The notes: generated by a model from the letters alone, not told the origin. A stretch of DNA of 64,000 nucleotides from Mucilaginibacter terrenus (GCF_003432065.1 NZ_QWDE01000004.1:239392-303391), one strand, 5' to 3'. Positions 19,158-27,910 are shown, numbered from the stretch's first letter. Translations and numbers: made by a program.

Positions 19158-19310
19158 GTAACACGAGAAGGTGTTACACCTGATACACTTTTCCGGGCCA
19201 AAAAACAGCCATTTCTCTCACTAACAGCAACTTAACAAAAACCCGTGTTACAGTTTTTGAAACCATGATACAGTTTTTTGGCAATTTTGGCGTGGTGATA
19301 CAGTTTTTGG
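19158..19310 (-). promoter_or_regulatory. operator-like repeats upstream of ilvE
   Basis: An inverted repeat GTAACAC-6-GTGTTAC lies at 19158-19177. Three direct copies of TG(T/A)TACAGTTTTT follow, with their TGNTA starting at 19246, 19266 and 19296. The spacings of 20 and 30 bases are close to whole helical turns, as expected for proteins binding side by side on one face. The cluster sits 80-235 bases before the ilvE ATG and no gene lies between. The binding protein is unknown. Confidence 0.5.
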
Positions 19311-19444
19311 GTGAGCGGTGAGTAGTGAATGGTGAGTGGAAACTGCAACTGCAATTACCCATTGCTAAATGCTACCGCTACTGCAACCGCCACTCTAAAC
19401 TGCAACTGCAAACTGCCAACCGCAAACTGCCACTGTCACTGTCA
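19311..19444. repeat. low-complexity CTGCAA-type tract
   Basis: The stretch begins with GTGAGYGGTGAGTAGTGAATGGTGAGT-like short units and continues as irregular copies of AACTGCAA, CTGCAAACTGCC and CACTGTCACTGTCACT. Two shadow frames (Asn/Cys/Tyr-rich) run through it but look like no protein. A shorter relative (GTTTGCAGT) is found before serS at about 4353-4383. Confidence 0.6.
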
Positions 19445-20398
19445 CTACAACTCCTTTACTACGGACTCCACCCATCCCCTGCCCCAGTTCTCAACTTCAT
19501 CGGCAGACCATAACGAGGGGTAGAAGATCCTTTTCTGGAAACGCGGAGGAAGGTACTTTTGCCAGTTGGTGCCGCCCGTAGCCCTTATCTCCTCCGGTTC
19601 GCGGTGCAGGTAGCGCACGGCCGATTTATAGTGCGACAACGGCCAGTTCACGTTTACGTTCACATCCAGCTGGCGCAGCTGCTCCTCGGCAGCAGCAGTG
19701 CTTTGTCCGTTATATTTCAGCAGCTGCAGCAGGGCGTTAAAGTTAGTGGTGGTAACGCTCTTGCCCAGGTCAATAAACGTTTTAGCGTATTTCTTCTCGA
19801 ACTGTTTCAGCGTGAGCGTTTGCTTACCGGTAGAAAGTTCGGTAGCGCCAAACTTCCAGTAGATCTGCGCAAACTGTTCCTCTATAGTAGCGCTGCGCAG
19901 GGCCTGGCGCTGGTCGGCCGCTACCAGGTTAATAAAGTCGGTGGCGTATATCTCTATCATGCGGTACTGTCCGCTCTGGAAACCGCTTGCCGGGAGTAAC
20001 GACATCCGAAACTGCAAAAACTGCTCCTTCTCCATACCATCCACCATTATCTCAAAGCTGTTGGTGAGCGCCTCAAAGTAGCGGTTTATCCTTTTAAGCC
20101 TCGCCGTAAAAAACTCCGCCGTAAGCGGCGCAGCAGCAGCAATCTGCCTGCACTCGTGCAGGCTCAGCTTAAAGTACAGCTCCGTAATCTGGTGGTACAT
20201 GATGAAGATCTCTTCATCCGGGAACGGCGTTTTAGGGCTTTGCAGGCTCAGCAGCGTATCCAGGTGAATGTAATCCCAATAGGTCAGGAAATCGGCATGC
20301 AGCAGGCCATCCAGGTAGCTGGCCATATCCTGCCCCATGGCCTCGTACTTTTCCTGCAGCAGGGCCAGTTTCTGTTCAATTTCGGGAGAGATGCTCAT
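19445..20398 (-). CDS. kynA: tryptophan 2,3-dioxygenase family protein
   Basis: The protein matches the haem-dependent tryptophan 2,3-dioxygenase fold. It has the TYWDYIHLDTLLSLQSPKTPFPDEEIFIMYHQITELYFKL region with the distal pocket, and the SGFQSGQYRMIEI motif. This is the family that opens tryptophan to N-formylkynurenine as the first step of kynurenine degradation. The ATG at 20398 (MSISPE, 317 residues) is preferred over the one at 20416, because a TAnnTTTG box lies just before it and the longer form adds only MLPLPL. No other kynurenine genes are nearby. Confidence 0.88.
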   Translation of the reverse strand: MSISPEIEQKLALLQEKYEAMGQDMASYLDGLLHADFLTYWDYIHLDTLLSLQSPKTPFPDEEIFIMYHQITELYFKLSLHECRQIAAAAPLTAEFFTARLKRINRYFEALTNSFEIMVDGMEKEQFLQFRMSLLPASGFQSGQYRMIEIYATDFINLVAADQRQALRSATIEEQFAQIYWKFGATELSTGKQTLTLKQFEKKYAKTFIDLGKSVTTTNFNALLQLLKYNGQSTAAAEEQLRQLDVNVNVNWPLSHYKSAVRYLHREPEEIRATGGTNWQKYLPPRFQKRIFYPSLWSADEVENWGRGWVESVVKEL

Positions 20399-20403
20399 CA
20401 GGG

Positions 20404-20411
20404 GCAAAGGT
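20404..20411 (-). promoter_or_regulatory. -7 box very close to the dioxygenase start
   Basis: Read on the minus strand the motif is TACCTTTG, an exact TAnnTTTG match ending five bases before the ATG at 20398. With normal spacing transcription would start at or within a few bases of the ATG, implying an almost leaderless mRNA. Confidence 0.4.
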
Positions 20412-20524
20412 AGCAATTTGCCGTATTTTACCCTGTACGGCTATAACCACAGCACCCCGCTTTAATTAATTGCATTTCAGCGAAAATAAACCGAGATTAG
20501 GTAAACCAAACAAACCTTATTCCC

Positions 20525-20956
20525 ATGACCATACCCGAACAGATAGAAGCATACCTAACCAGCCAGCCACAGGCAAAACGTACCGACCTGCGCGCGCTGC
20601 ATGCCCTTATGCTGCAGGCCATACCTGGAGGGAAACTATGGTTTGAGGATGGAAAGAACAGCGAAGGCAAAGTGGTAAGCAACCCCAGCATTGGTTACGG
20701 TACCCGCACCACTACCTATGCCGACGGCAAAACCAAAGAATACTACCAGGCAGGCTTAAGCGCCAACACCAGCGGCATTTCGGTATACATACTGGGCATT
20801 GCCGATAAGGCCTACCTGGCCGAAACCTACGGTAAAACCCTCGGCAAAGCCACCGTAACCGGCTATTGTATAAAGTTCAAGAAATTGGCCGATATTGATG
20901 TGGAGGTGCTGGAAGCGGCGGTAAAGGATGGGGTGGGAATGACAGGAGAGAATTAG
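20525..20956 (+). CDS. DUF1801-family (YdhG-like) protein
   Basis: The 143-residue protein has the DUF1801 layout: TIPEQIEAYLTSQP, then LRALHALMLQAIPGGKLWFEDGKNSEGKVVSNPSIGYGTRTTTYADGKTKEYYQ, and VSVYILGIADKAYLAE later. DUF1801 proteins adopt a small alpha/beta fold related to frataxin-like iron proteins, but have no settled function. The start follows a short AT-rich leader. It is on the opposite strand to the dioxygenase gene, with about 125 bases between. Confidence 0.75.
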   Translation: MTIPEQIEAYLTSQPQAKRTDLRALHALMLQAIPGGKLWFEDGKNSEGKVVSNPSIGYGTRTTTYADGKTKEYYQAGLSANTSGISVYILGIADKAYLAETYGKTLGKATVTGYCIKFKKLADIDVEVLEAAVKDGVGMTGEN

Positions 20957-21065
20957 GCGATGAGAAACAACGTCTACGAGATAAAAGACACACGCGGCAC
21001 GCTTGCGGGAGTACAAATAATTTAAATACAATAACTTAGTAACATACTTAACAAAAGTCTCTTTA

Positions 21066-21602
21066 ATGGAAATTCCTTTTACTCATGATTTGACGTCTCT
21101 TAATAGCGGAATAAAATGGTGTACAATTATCTCTATTATTGGGGGATTGCTCGCGGTATTTTCATCTATTGGGTTATTTTATTTTGGTGACCAAAAAGAT
21201 AATCTGAATAATTTCGCTTCAGCATCAAGAACACTTGAATCCAGTTTTGTAGATAAAAAGTTGCTAAAATTAGAATTAGCGCGCTGTCAAGCAACTCCAA
21301 TTCAAATAGTCAGCATCGGTGCGGATCTAGAATCAGAAAGATTTGGCGATGAGCTAATCAACTTGTTCACGTCTGCAGGATGGAAGATTGTACCTAGAGG
21401 ACGTTTGATGATTGACGGAGTTCCACCAAAAGACATCTCTATTATTAAGTCTGCTGGTAAATTTACGTTTGAAGAAGCTGTTTTGATAGAAGTCTTTCGA
21501 TATCTTAATTATCCAGTACATGTTATTAATGAGCGCCACAATCCTTTACGGAAGCCTATTGACCCTGCAAAAATTGTTTTAGAGCTCGGATTGAAATATT
21601 AA
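21066..21602 (+). CDS. hypothetical protein with one N-terminal transmembrane helix
   Basis: The 178-residue protein has a short N-terminus, a single transmembrane helix at about residues 19-41 (CTIISIIGGLLAVFSSIGLFYF) and a coiled linker. A cytoplasmic or periplasmic alpha/beta domain of about 110 residues follows (PIQIVSIGADLESERFGDELINLFTSAGWKIVPRG). That domain resembles small sensor-like folds with a GDELINLF helix, but I recognise no family. Its base composition is more AT-rich than its neighbours, so it may be acquired. Confidence 0.65.
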   Translation: MEIPFTHDLTSLNSGIKWCTIISIIGGLLAVFSSIGLFYFGDQKDNLNNFASASRTLESSFVDKKLLKLELARCQATPIQIVSIGADLESERFGDELINLFTSAGWKIVPRGRLMIDGVPPKDISIIKSAGKFTFEEAVLIEVFRYLNYPVHVINERHNPLRKPIDPAKIVLELGLKY

Positions 21603-21762
21603 CGATTACGGCCATCATCAAGCGTCTTCAACAGATGCCAATTTATTAAATGAAAAATATTACGGTTCTTTTTGCGAGTAAGTCCATCATTAATTAAATA
21701 TGCATTGCAATTTGTCACTGAACCATAAGCCATCATTTGCGAGACTATAAAGTACTTTTTTA

Positions 21763-24144
21763 TCAAGCCCTAAGCTTAATAGCTGGATTGAATGAAATGG
21801 CTCTTAAAATTTGCAGGCAGACAGTAACAACTACTATCAATAACGATATGATTACGGCAAGCACAAACGGGACGAACGAAATATGTATACGGTACGCAAA
21901 GGTTTGTAACCAATTGTATGAGGTTATAAACGCCAGCGGCCAGGCTATAACATTTGCTGTTAAAACAATGTAGAAGAACGGCTTGCTTAACGTTGCTAAT
22001 AACTGCCCACCGTTTGCACCTAATATTTTCCTGACGACTATCTCTTTCATGCGCAGGTTTATAGCCTGGGCAGCCGAGCCAAAGAAACCCAGCGAAGCAA
22101 TACAAATTGACAATACTGAAAAAAAGGTAAGTACCGACTGTAGCTGTTCCTGCTTTACAAACTGGCGGCCGTACAGTTCATCAAGAAAGTGGTAATTAAA
22201 ATTATCTCCGTCCATCTTGTTAATCGTGTTCCACTGCGCGCCAAGGGTATTCAGTATTCCATGCATAGCGTTGCCGTTGGCGCTTATCATGATCTGTGTT
22301 TTGGTCAGTCCGCAGCCGGCATTCATCAGGTAAATGGTAGGCTGTACATTTTGTTCAAACCCGTAAGCCTTTACGTCTTTAATTACCCCTATTACGCGGT
22401 AGTTCCCGCTGCAGCCCCTTACTGTGGCACCTATGGCGCTCTTTAAACCTAATGCTTTGGCGGCTGTCTCGTTGATTACTGCATTTGCAGAATCTACCAT
22501 GAATGAAGAAGAGAAGACCTGTCCCTCCTTAATACCAATATTCAGGGTTTCGAAGTAGCCATACCCTACACCAATGGTGTGCATTACATAGGGCTTGTTC
22601 TGAACGGTGTACTCATTTGTTGCCGGAATTATACCACCAGGCACGTTAGTAGCAACAGTAACGTTTTTCACACCGGGTATGGCTTCTATCCGTGTTTTTA
22701 CAGCGTCGAACTTGTCAGGAGTATTATAAATTCCCTGGTTATCTATATAAACAACCTGCTTGGCTTTAAAGCCCGGATCCGCAGACTTCATGAAAGTAAC
22801 CTGCTGATTAATAACAACCAGGGTTATTAAAAACCCTATAGCGAATGTAAATTGCAATACAGTTATTGATCCGCGTATCCAGGAGAACGCCGGCCCGCTG
22901 TTAAACTGGGTGCCTCTTAATACCTCAATAGGCTTGAATCCGGCCATAATGAGTGACGGGTAAACACCGGCAAGCAACGTAAGTACCAACAGGGTAAATA
23001 CCAGTTGTACTATTATGGTTAAGTTGATACCTGAAAGCAAAAGGTTAACCCCTAAGAGTTGATTGAAATAAGGTAGCCAAAGAATGACTATCCCAAACGC
23101 GATAAGCAACGCCAGCAGGCATTGCAGGAATATTTCAGTTAAGAATTGTAGTATGATCTGCCTTTTGATAATCCCGTTTACCTTTTTAATACCCACTTCT
23201 TTAGACCGCTTTTTAGCCTGTGATATGTACAGATTAGTAAAGTTTACACCAGTAACGATCAGGATAATGATTGCAAGTACTATCAGCGACTTAACGATCT
23301 GATTGTTCACTTGAGAACCGTAATGTGGTTTCAGATGCAGGTTTGATAAAGGATCGAGATAAATAGTTGAAGAAGTGGATAAACTAAGTGCCTCCTTTGC
23401 AGCCCGGCTGGTATCTGCCATAGCGGCGTCCCTGTAAATCTTATCAATTTTTTTTGAAAGCCTGTTTACGTTTGTATTTGGCTTTACAAGCAAATAGGTT
23501 TTATAAATTGGGTTAGCATAGCTTTGGTCTTTCCCCTGGGTAATATCGTCGCTAAAGCCAATGCAGTCAAAATTAAAATTGGTGTTTCCGGGCGCTTCTT
23601 CTGCCACGCCCGCAACGGTAAGAGGCATGCCCGATTTGGATAGCATGTTCACTGTTTTATTTTGCACCTCATTATCGTTAGGGAATAAAGCACTCGCCGT
23701 TTCCTTCGATAACAAAATAGTTGGCAACGCGCCTTTTGGCTCTAAATTGAAGCCCTTGCCTTTTACACCTAAAATCTTAGCAATTGAATAATCGGCCCCA
23801 ACCCAATTCTTAATCAGGAATCTTCCGGATGGTGTAAAGAAAGGCAGCTGAAATAAGGCTGTATTTGTACGTCCCGCTTCTTCCACTTCGGGGCACTCGC
23901 TTTTTATAGCTGCCGCAAGTTTTGCAGGTGTATAAGGCGAGGATCCATTTGGCATTTCCCGCTCTACAAGAAAAATCCGGTCTACATTATTATTCCATTT
24001 GTCGTAGCTGATCTCATTATCAACATAAAGCATCACGAAAATAAATGCCGCCAAACCAACTGCTAAACCGGCAATATTCAAAAAGTTGTACCATTTGCCT
24101 TTGATAAAGGTTCGTAGTGCTATTTTAAGATCAAGATTATTCAT
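21763..24144 (-). CDS. FtsX/MacB-type ABC transporter permease
   Basis: The 793-residue protein has the doubled MacB layout typical of Bacteroidota. TM1 at about 20-42 is followed by a large periplasmic domain, then three helices near 285-410 with the IYISQAKKRSKEVGIKKVNG coupling motif. A second half repeats the pattern with TM at about 430-455, a periplasmic domain and three C-terminal helices with INLRMKEIVVRKILGANG. Such proteins work with an ATPase subunit in peptide or lipoprotein export or in cell-wall signalling. No ATPase gene is adjacent, so its partner must be elsewhere. Confidence 0.88.
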   Translation of the reverse strand: MNNLDLKIALRTFIKGKWYNFLNIAGLAVGLAAFIFVMLYVDNEISYDKWNNNVDRIFLVEREMPNGSSPYTPAKLAAAIKSECPEVEEAGRTNTALFQLPFFTPSGRFLIKNWVGADYSIAKILGVKGKGFNLEPKGALPTILLSKETASALFPNDNEVQNKTVNMLSKSGMPLTVAGVAEEAPGNTNFNFDCIGFSDDITQGKDQSYANPIYKTYLLVKPNTNVNRLSKKIDKIYRDAAMADTSRAAKEALSLSTSSTIYLDPLSNLHLKPHYGSQVNNQIVKSLIVLAIIILIVTGVNFTNLYISQAKKRSKEVGIKKVNGIIKRQIILQFLTEIFLQCLLALLIAFGIVILWLPYFNQLLGVNLLLSGINLTIIVQLVFTLLVLTLLAGVYPSLIMAGFKPIEVLRGTQFNSGPAFSWIRGSITVLQFTFAIGFLITLVVINQQVTFMKSADPGFKAKQVVYIDNQGIYNTPDKFDAVKTRIEAIPGVKNVTVATNVPGGIIPATNEYTVQNKPYVMHTIGVGYGYFETLNIGIKEGQVFSSSFMVDSANAVINETAAKALGLKSAIGATVRGCSGNYRVIGVIKDVKAYGFEQNVQPTIYLMNAGCGLTKTQIMISANGNAMHGILNTLGAQWNTINKMDGDNFNYHFLDELYGRQFVKQEQLQSVLTFFSVLSICIASLGFFGSAAQAINLRMKEIVVRKILGANGGQLLATLSKPFFYIVLTANVIAWPLAFITSYNWLQTFAYRIHISFVPFVLAVIISLLIVVVTVCLQILRAISFNPAIKLRA

Positions 24145-24336
24145 AGGTGATAGATAGTTATCCCTAAAATACCAATTCCTGATTGTAAACTAAACTTTTA
24201 AGAGAATTAACAATAATGTTACAATTGCTTGTACTTATCAGCTATTTGCCTCGATAATTGACAGTTTCTTCTGATTCTTAACGTTAAGTACGCCCTGTGC
24301 ACCTTTACATCAAGACTGTCATTAAACTTGCGGTAA

Positions 24337-24747
24337 TTACTCCAACAACTCCCGCAACGCATTATACCAAGCTTTGTCATGCGTGTACAGGCCATTAAAA
24401 TCTATAACCAGGTAAATACATTCGGTAGTTAGCGTGGAGGTATAATATTCTATCCGCAGGGGCTGCCAGAGTATTCCCCTGCTGCGTACCGAGTGGGCAG
24501 GGAAGATATCATCAAAGCCGAGGTACAGCTGCTTTATGGCGCTAAGTTTCAGAGTGAGGTCCTCGTCACCTTCCGCGCCTTCAATAATTAGTTCGGTAGT
24601 GGTTAGGGCAATATTCCCGCTATGCCTGTGCAACGGCGGACTAAACGACAACATAGCTGACATCCTTTTATACTCCCCGGTAAATTCGGCCAGTTCGTGG
24701 CTGTAGCTCCACTTTACGGTACCCTGCAGCAGTAGGTCTTCAGTCAT
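24337..24747 (-). CDS. hypothetical protein
   Basis: The 136-residue product is acidic, has no signal peptide or membrane helix, and looks like a small beta-rich domain of PH-like character (NIALTTTELIIEGAEGDEDLTLKLSAIKQLYLGFDD). I do not recognise the family. It is flanked by an ABC permease gene on one side and the DUF3570 operon on the other. The frame is intact and an ATG follows a plausible AT-rich leader. Confidence 0.6.
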   Translation of the reverse strand: MTEDLLLQGTVKWSYSHELAEFTGEYKRMSAMLSFSPPLHRHSGNIALTTTELIIEGAEGDEDLTLKLSAIKQLYLGFDDIFPAHSVRSRGILWQPLRIEYYTSTLTTECIYLVIDFNGLYTHDKAWYNALRELLE

Positions 24748-24838
24748 ATAGATAGGTGTTCAGTAGGAAATTTCGGGAGATAAGGTAGCTAAATTCATTT
24801 ACAGAAACCGGCTCTACCTGCTTTAAAAACCTACAACG

Positions 24839-24876
24839 CCGAATACTTCTTCGGTTTGATGCCGTGGTGCTGTTCA
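24839..24876 (-). pseudogene. 38-bp copy of the AraC gene 3' end
   Basis: These 38 bases are identical to 27919-27956, where they encode EQHHGIKPKKYS near the C-terminus of the AraC protein. Here the minus strand reads the same residues followed by Ala-Leu and a TAG stop at 24831-24833. On the right side (beyond 24876) similarity ends at once. The two direct copies frame the thioredoxin-ApbE-DUF4266-DUF3570 operon. The fragment is the original gene end left behind by an insertion, or the relic of a second AraC gene. Confidence 0.8.
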
Positions 24877-24885
24877 GGAAACCCT

Positions 24886-24912
24886 GCAGCGCACGCGTAC
24901 GGCGTGCGCTGC
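24886..24912. other. GC-rich hairpin
   Basis: GCAGCGCACGC pairs perfectly with GCGTGCGCTGC around five bases. It lies between the 38-bp repeat and the DUF3570 stop codon. No T-run follows on the minus strand, so it is a poor terminator for that operon, although T-rich sequence follows on the plus strand. Confidence 0.6.
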
Positions 24913-24955
24913 AAGGTTTTCAGCTTAAAAGCTTTATTGTAGTGTGGTAATTAAC

Positions 24956-26185
24956 CTACTTAAACTTCATGTTCAGCGTAACAATGTTAGACGTGAGATT
25001 GGTTGAACGTACGTAATGCCCGTAACGCAGCTCCAGCATTTTTAAACGCTGCCAGCCAAAAACACCTTTAGGCGGACTGATGCGGAACCCGGCACCAAAG
25101 AAACTGCTGTGCAGGTCGGCCAGGTCATAATCGCTGGTGTAATAGGCAGCCCCAGGGTCGTGCTGGCCATACGGTGCAAAATACCGCGTGCCTTGCTGCG
25201 TGTTGTACCGGTAGTACGGGCTCACCGATACAAAAGGGGTAAGCTTTACCGGTACTTCCAGTTCGGCAGTGTGCGCCCTGATGCCCCAGTTGTCCATGTA
25301 GTAGCGGTAATAAGTACGAATGATAAAGCGGTCGTCCAGGAAGTAATTCAAGCGGGCCGATATAGGTAACTTGTACCTGTTGCCTGGCAGGTTTTCGGCA
25401 CGCAGGCTGCCGTCGGTAAAGTAATCGCGTTGGTAACGGGTAGAGAGCAGGCCATGCTGATAGGCAGGTTCTACGGTAAATAACGCCTGCAGGCGCGGGT
25501 TGATCACCTGCGATACAGAAAACGCGGCGCTGAACGAGTTACGCGGCGCCGATCCGTCGGCAGAGTGGTCGCGGTCGTAACTTTGGCCCGGCGTGTACCC
25601 CGGGCGAAGCTCTACCGGTAAAATAACCTTCCAGGTATCTAAAAATGCCTGTAAGCGCATATCAAACTGCGTGTTCTTGTTTTTTGATAACAGGGTAAGG
25701 TTAAACGCACCCCCTACCGACTGGTAATCATACTCGTGAGAGTACGAGGCGGTAAAACCATAGGCATTGCCGGTAGTTTCGTTACTGCGGGTCCAGTTAA
25801 GTGACGGGTAAATGCGGTTATCTGATTTTGATGCTGACGACACACTGAAAGGATCGATCTTATCTGACGAGGCCGACGAGTAATGATCAATACCCAACTC
25901 AAAAAGAAAGGTGTTTTTGCGCCCGCGCTTGTTGTAGTTAGATAGTTGTATATCAAAAGTGTTGGCAAAATCGGTTAACCGTTCGGTGCCGATACCGCCC
26001 GTTACCGCCGAGTGATTGCCATCCTGATGATAATAGGCCGAAACAAAATTGACCTCGTCTATTGTAAGTTTTTGAGCGTGATAGCCGGTGCTATCGGCCT
26101 TGGCGGGTACTGCAGGCGTAACCTGCGCATGTGATGCTAAAATGCCCAGGTAAAAAAAGGCGACGTGTAAGTATAATTTTCTCAT
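24956..26185 (-). CDS. DUF3570 outer-membrane-type protein
   Basis: The 409-residue protein has a signal peptide (MRKLYLHVAFFYLGILASHAQ) and then a DUF3570 region. This contains repeated amphipathic beta strands with alternating aromatic residues (FLFELGIDHYSSASSD, IYPSLNWTRSNETTGNAYGFTASYSHEYDY) and a C-terminal strand ending in Phe-Lys, all typical of an outer membrane beta-barrel. It is the last gene of an operon with DUF4266, ApbE and a thioredoxin-like protein. The function of DUF3570 is not established. The context suggests a porin or scaffold in an envelope redox system. Confidence 0.85.
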   Translation of the reverse strand: MRKLYLHVAFFYLGILASHAQVTPAVPAKADSTGYHAQKLTIDEVNFVSAYYHQDGNHSAVTGGIGTERLTDFANTFDIQLSNYNKRGRKNTFLFELGIDHYSSASSDKIDPFSVSSASKSDNRIYPSLNWTRSNETTGNAYGFTASYSHEYDYQSVGGAFNLTLLSKNKNTQFDMRLQAFLDTWKVILPVELRPGYTPGQSYDRDHSADGSAPRNSFSAAFSVSQVINPRLQALFTVEPAYQHGLLSTRYQRDYFTDGSLRAENLPGNRYKLPISARLNYFLDDRFIIRTYYRYYMDNWGIRAHTAELEVPVKLTPFVSVSPYYRYNTQQGTRYFAPYGQHDPGAAYYTSDYDLADLHSSFFGAGFRISPPKGVFGWQRLKMLELRYGHYVRSTNLTSNIVTLNMKFK

Positions 26186-26198
26186 TTAGTCTCTTTTA

Positions 26199-26429
26199 TT
26201 AATTACAGCCGCAACCGCCGCCACTTTTGCCCCCGTTAGCTCCTGATGCACCCTCGCGGTATAGCTGAAAGCTTTGTTCGAACTTTTGAGCCGTACGCGC
26301 GCGCAATTCCATTTCCGAATCGTTCAGCCTGTTTTTCTGGTAAGGTTTTACCGACACGCACGAGGCAAACGTGCTGCTGCACACAATGGCCAGAGCCAGC
26401 AATGCAAAGGTTTGATATTTCACTTTCAT
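26199..26429 (-). CDS. DUF4266 small lipoprotein
   Basis: From the ATG at 26429 the product has 76 residues: a hydrophobic signal, the lipobox TFASC, the conserved VKPYQKNRLND, a charged helix, and a Gly-rich tail ending GGGCGCN. DUF4266 proteins have this cysteine-rich end. It lies four bases after ApbE and 13 bases before DUF3570. The tail also contains SGAN, which is like but not equal to the (S/T)GA(T/S) core that ApbE flavinylates. The terminal cysteines could be substrates of the operon's thioredoxin. Confidence 0.82.
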   Translation of the reverse strand: MKVKYQTFALLALAIVCSSTFASCVSVKPYQKNRLNDSEMELRARTAQKFEQSFQLYREGASGANGGKSGGGCGCN

Positions 26430-26433
26430 GTAT

Positions 26434-27396
26434 TTACTGGTGCAGATTAATATTTTTTGATGTGTACAATCGGTCGTGATCATCTATAATAAGGCATGCT
26501 ACCCCTTTAAGCTGGTTAATTAAGTTTAACCCCACCTTTACGCCCATTACGGTTACCGGGGTGGCCAGCGCATCGGCCAGTTCGGCGCTTGGGCATATAA
26601 TGCTTACGCTTTTAATACCGGTTACCGGCAGGCCCGTTTTAGGGTTAATAGTGTGCGAATATCGTTTACCGTCAATAATAGCATATTTTTCATAATTACC
26701 AGATGTTGCAATGGCAGTGTTACTGATATTAAGCTTCGAAAAATAAGGAACCTCGCGGTTTGGGTCGGCAATGGCAACGGTCCATGGTTTACCGTTGGGC
26801 TGTGTGCCCCAAGTTACAAGGTCGCCGGAGGCATTCACTATGCCACTTTCCACACCGGCTTTTTGGAGCAGCATTTTAGCCTTATCAGCGGCATATCCCT
26901 TGCCAATCCCGCCGAAGCCAATTCGCATACCGGGCTCTTTTAAAAACACCGTGCTATTCGGCCTGTCTAAAACAATGTTTTGGTAATTTATCAGGCGTAC
27001 CGATGCCATAGCGATATCAGCCCGAGGCAATTGCTTCATATTCACATCAAAGTTCCAAAGACTTTTATCTATAGAACCATAGGTAATATCAAACGCTCCC
27101 TGGGTAAGCTGCGAGATCTTCACCGACCGTTCTATCAGGTCGAACACTTCCTGGTCTACCTTTACCGGGGCAATACCTGCATTTTGATTAACCTGGTTGG
27201 TTTGGCTATCATCGCTAAAGGTAGTAAGCAAGGCCTCTATACGCTTTATTTCTGCAACCGCGTCGTTAATACGGCTTTGCGCCCACGTTTCATCATCGCT
27301 TACTACGCTTATCTCGAAGTGGTTGCCCATTAAGCGCATGCCCCGTTTAACAGCAACAGGTGCAGCTATGGCCTCCCGGTTATTTACCATGTTCAA
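26434..27396 (-). CDS. apbE: FAD:protein FMN transferase
   Basis: The 320-residue protein matches ApbE: MGNHFEISV near the start, GGIGKGYAADKAKMLLQKAGV in the middle, NASGDLVTWG, and the C-terminal IDGKRYSHTINPKTGLPV motif with ADALATPVTVMG. ApbE moves FMN from FAD to a Thr or Ser of envelope redox proteins. It has no obvious signal peptide in this frame, unlike many ApbEs, although the first residues may be mis-started. Its 5' end overlaps the thioredoxin gene by 17 bases. No protein with a clear flavinylation motif is adjacent. Confidence 0.92.
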   Translation of the reverse strand: MNMVNNREAIAAPVAVKRGMRLMGNHFEISVVSDDETWAQSRINDAVAEIKRIEALLTTFSDDSQTNQVNQNAGIAPVKVDQEVFDLIERSVKISQLTQGAFDITYGSIDKSLWNFDVNMKQLPRADIAMASVRLINYQNIVLDRPNSTVFLKEPGMRIGFGGIGKGYAADKAKMLLQKAGVESGIVNASGDLVTWGTQPNGKPWTVAIADPNREVPYFSKLNISNTAIATSGNYEKYAIIDGKRYSHTINPKTGLPVTGIKSVSIICPSAELADALATPVTVMGVKVGLNLINQLKGVACLIIDDHDRLYTSKNINLHQ

Positions 27397-27808
27397 ACGC
27401 CTGAATTTGCGCTACAAACTGCGGGGTGGTAAGGTCCGGGTAGCCGTCCCAGGTTTTTAACACTTTTCCGTTTTCATCAAGCAGTAAAGTAAACGGAAAC
27501 TTTCCTTCGGCATTATACTTTTCTGCCAGAGCCTCGTTTCGTTTCACCTGCTCTTTACTGAGCTGGTTTTTCTTCAACCGGGGGAAATCCGCGCGTACCA
27601 GCACCAAATGATCCTGGGCATAGTCATTAAAAGCCGAGGTTTCCAGTATTTCCTTACGCAAACGGATACACGGCCCGCACCAATCAGACCCCGAAAAGTT
27701 CACCATTATCATTTTATGGCTTTGATGGGCCTGCTGCTGTGCCTCATCAAAGTTGCCAGACCAGATGACCTGCGCAAAAAGAAAAAAGCTGATTAATAAT
27801 AGTTTCAT
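27380..27808 (-). CDS. exported thioredoxin-like protein
   Basis: The ATG at 27808 (MKLLLIS) gives 142 residues with a signal peptide (residues 1-16). The upstream ATG at 27835 would put extra polar residues before the signal. The thioredoxin fold has FSGSDWCGPCIRLRKEI with active-site Cys44 and Cys47, and the cis-Pro loop at FPFTLLLDENGKVL. It should act as a disulfide reductase in the periplasm. It is the first gene of the ApbE operon, directly beside the right-hand 38-bp repeat and the AraC gene. Confidence 0.9.
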   Translation of the reverse strand: MKLLLISFFLFAQVIWSGNFDEAQQQAHQSHKMIMVNFSGSDWCGPCIRLRKEILETSAFNDYAQDHLVLVRADFPRLKKNQLSKEQVKRNEALAEKYNAEGKFPFTLLLDENGKVLKTWDGYPDLTTPQFVAQIQAFEHGK

Positions 27809-27910
27809 AATATCTGTTATATACCGTAGCGTCACTTACGTGGAGATTGCCTTTGTGTAAACGAAATATCTTGTTATAATATTTTATAGTATAAGAGTTT
27901 ATGTATTTTC

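Noticed and set aside
24886..24912. Terminator of the DUF3570 operon
   Set aside because: The hairpin is strong, but no T-run follows it on the minus strand, so it was listed only as a hairpin.
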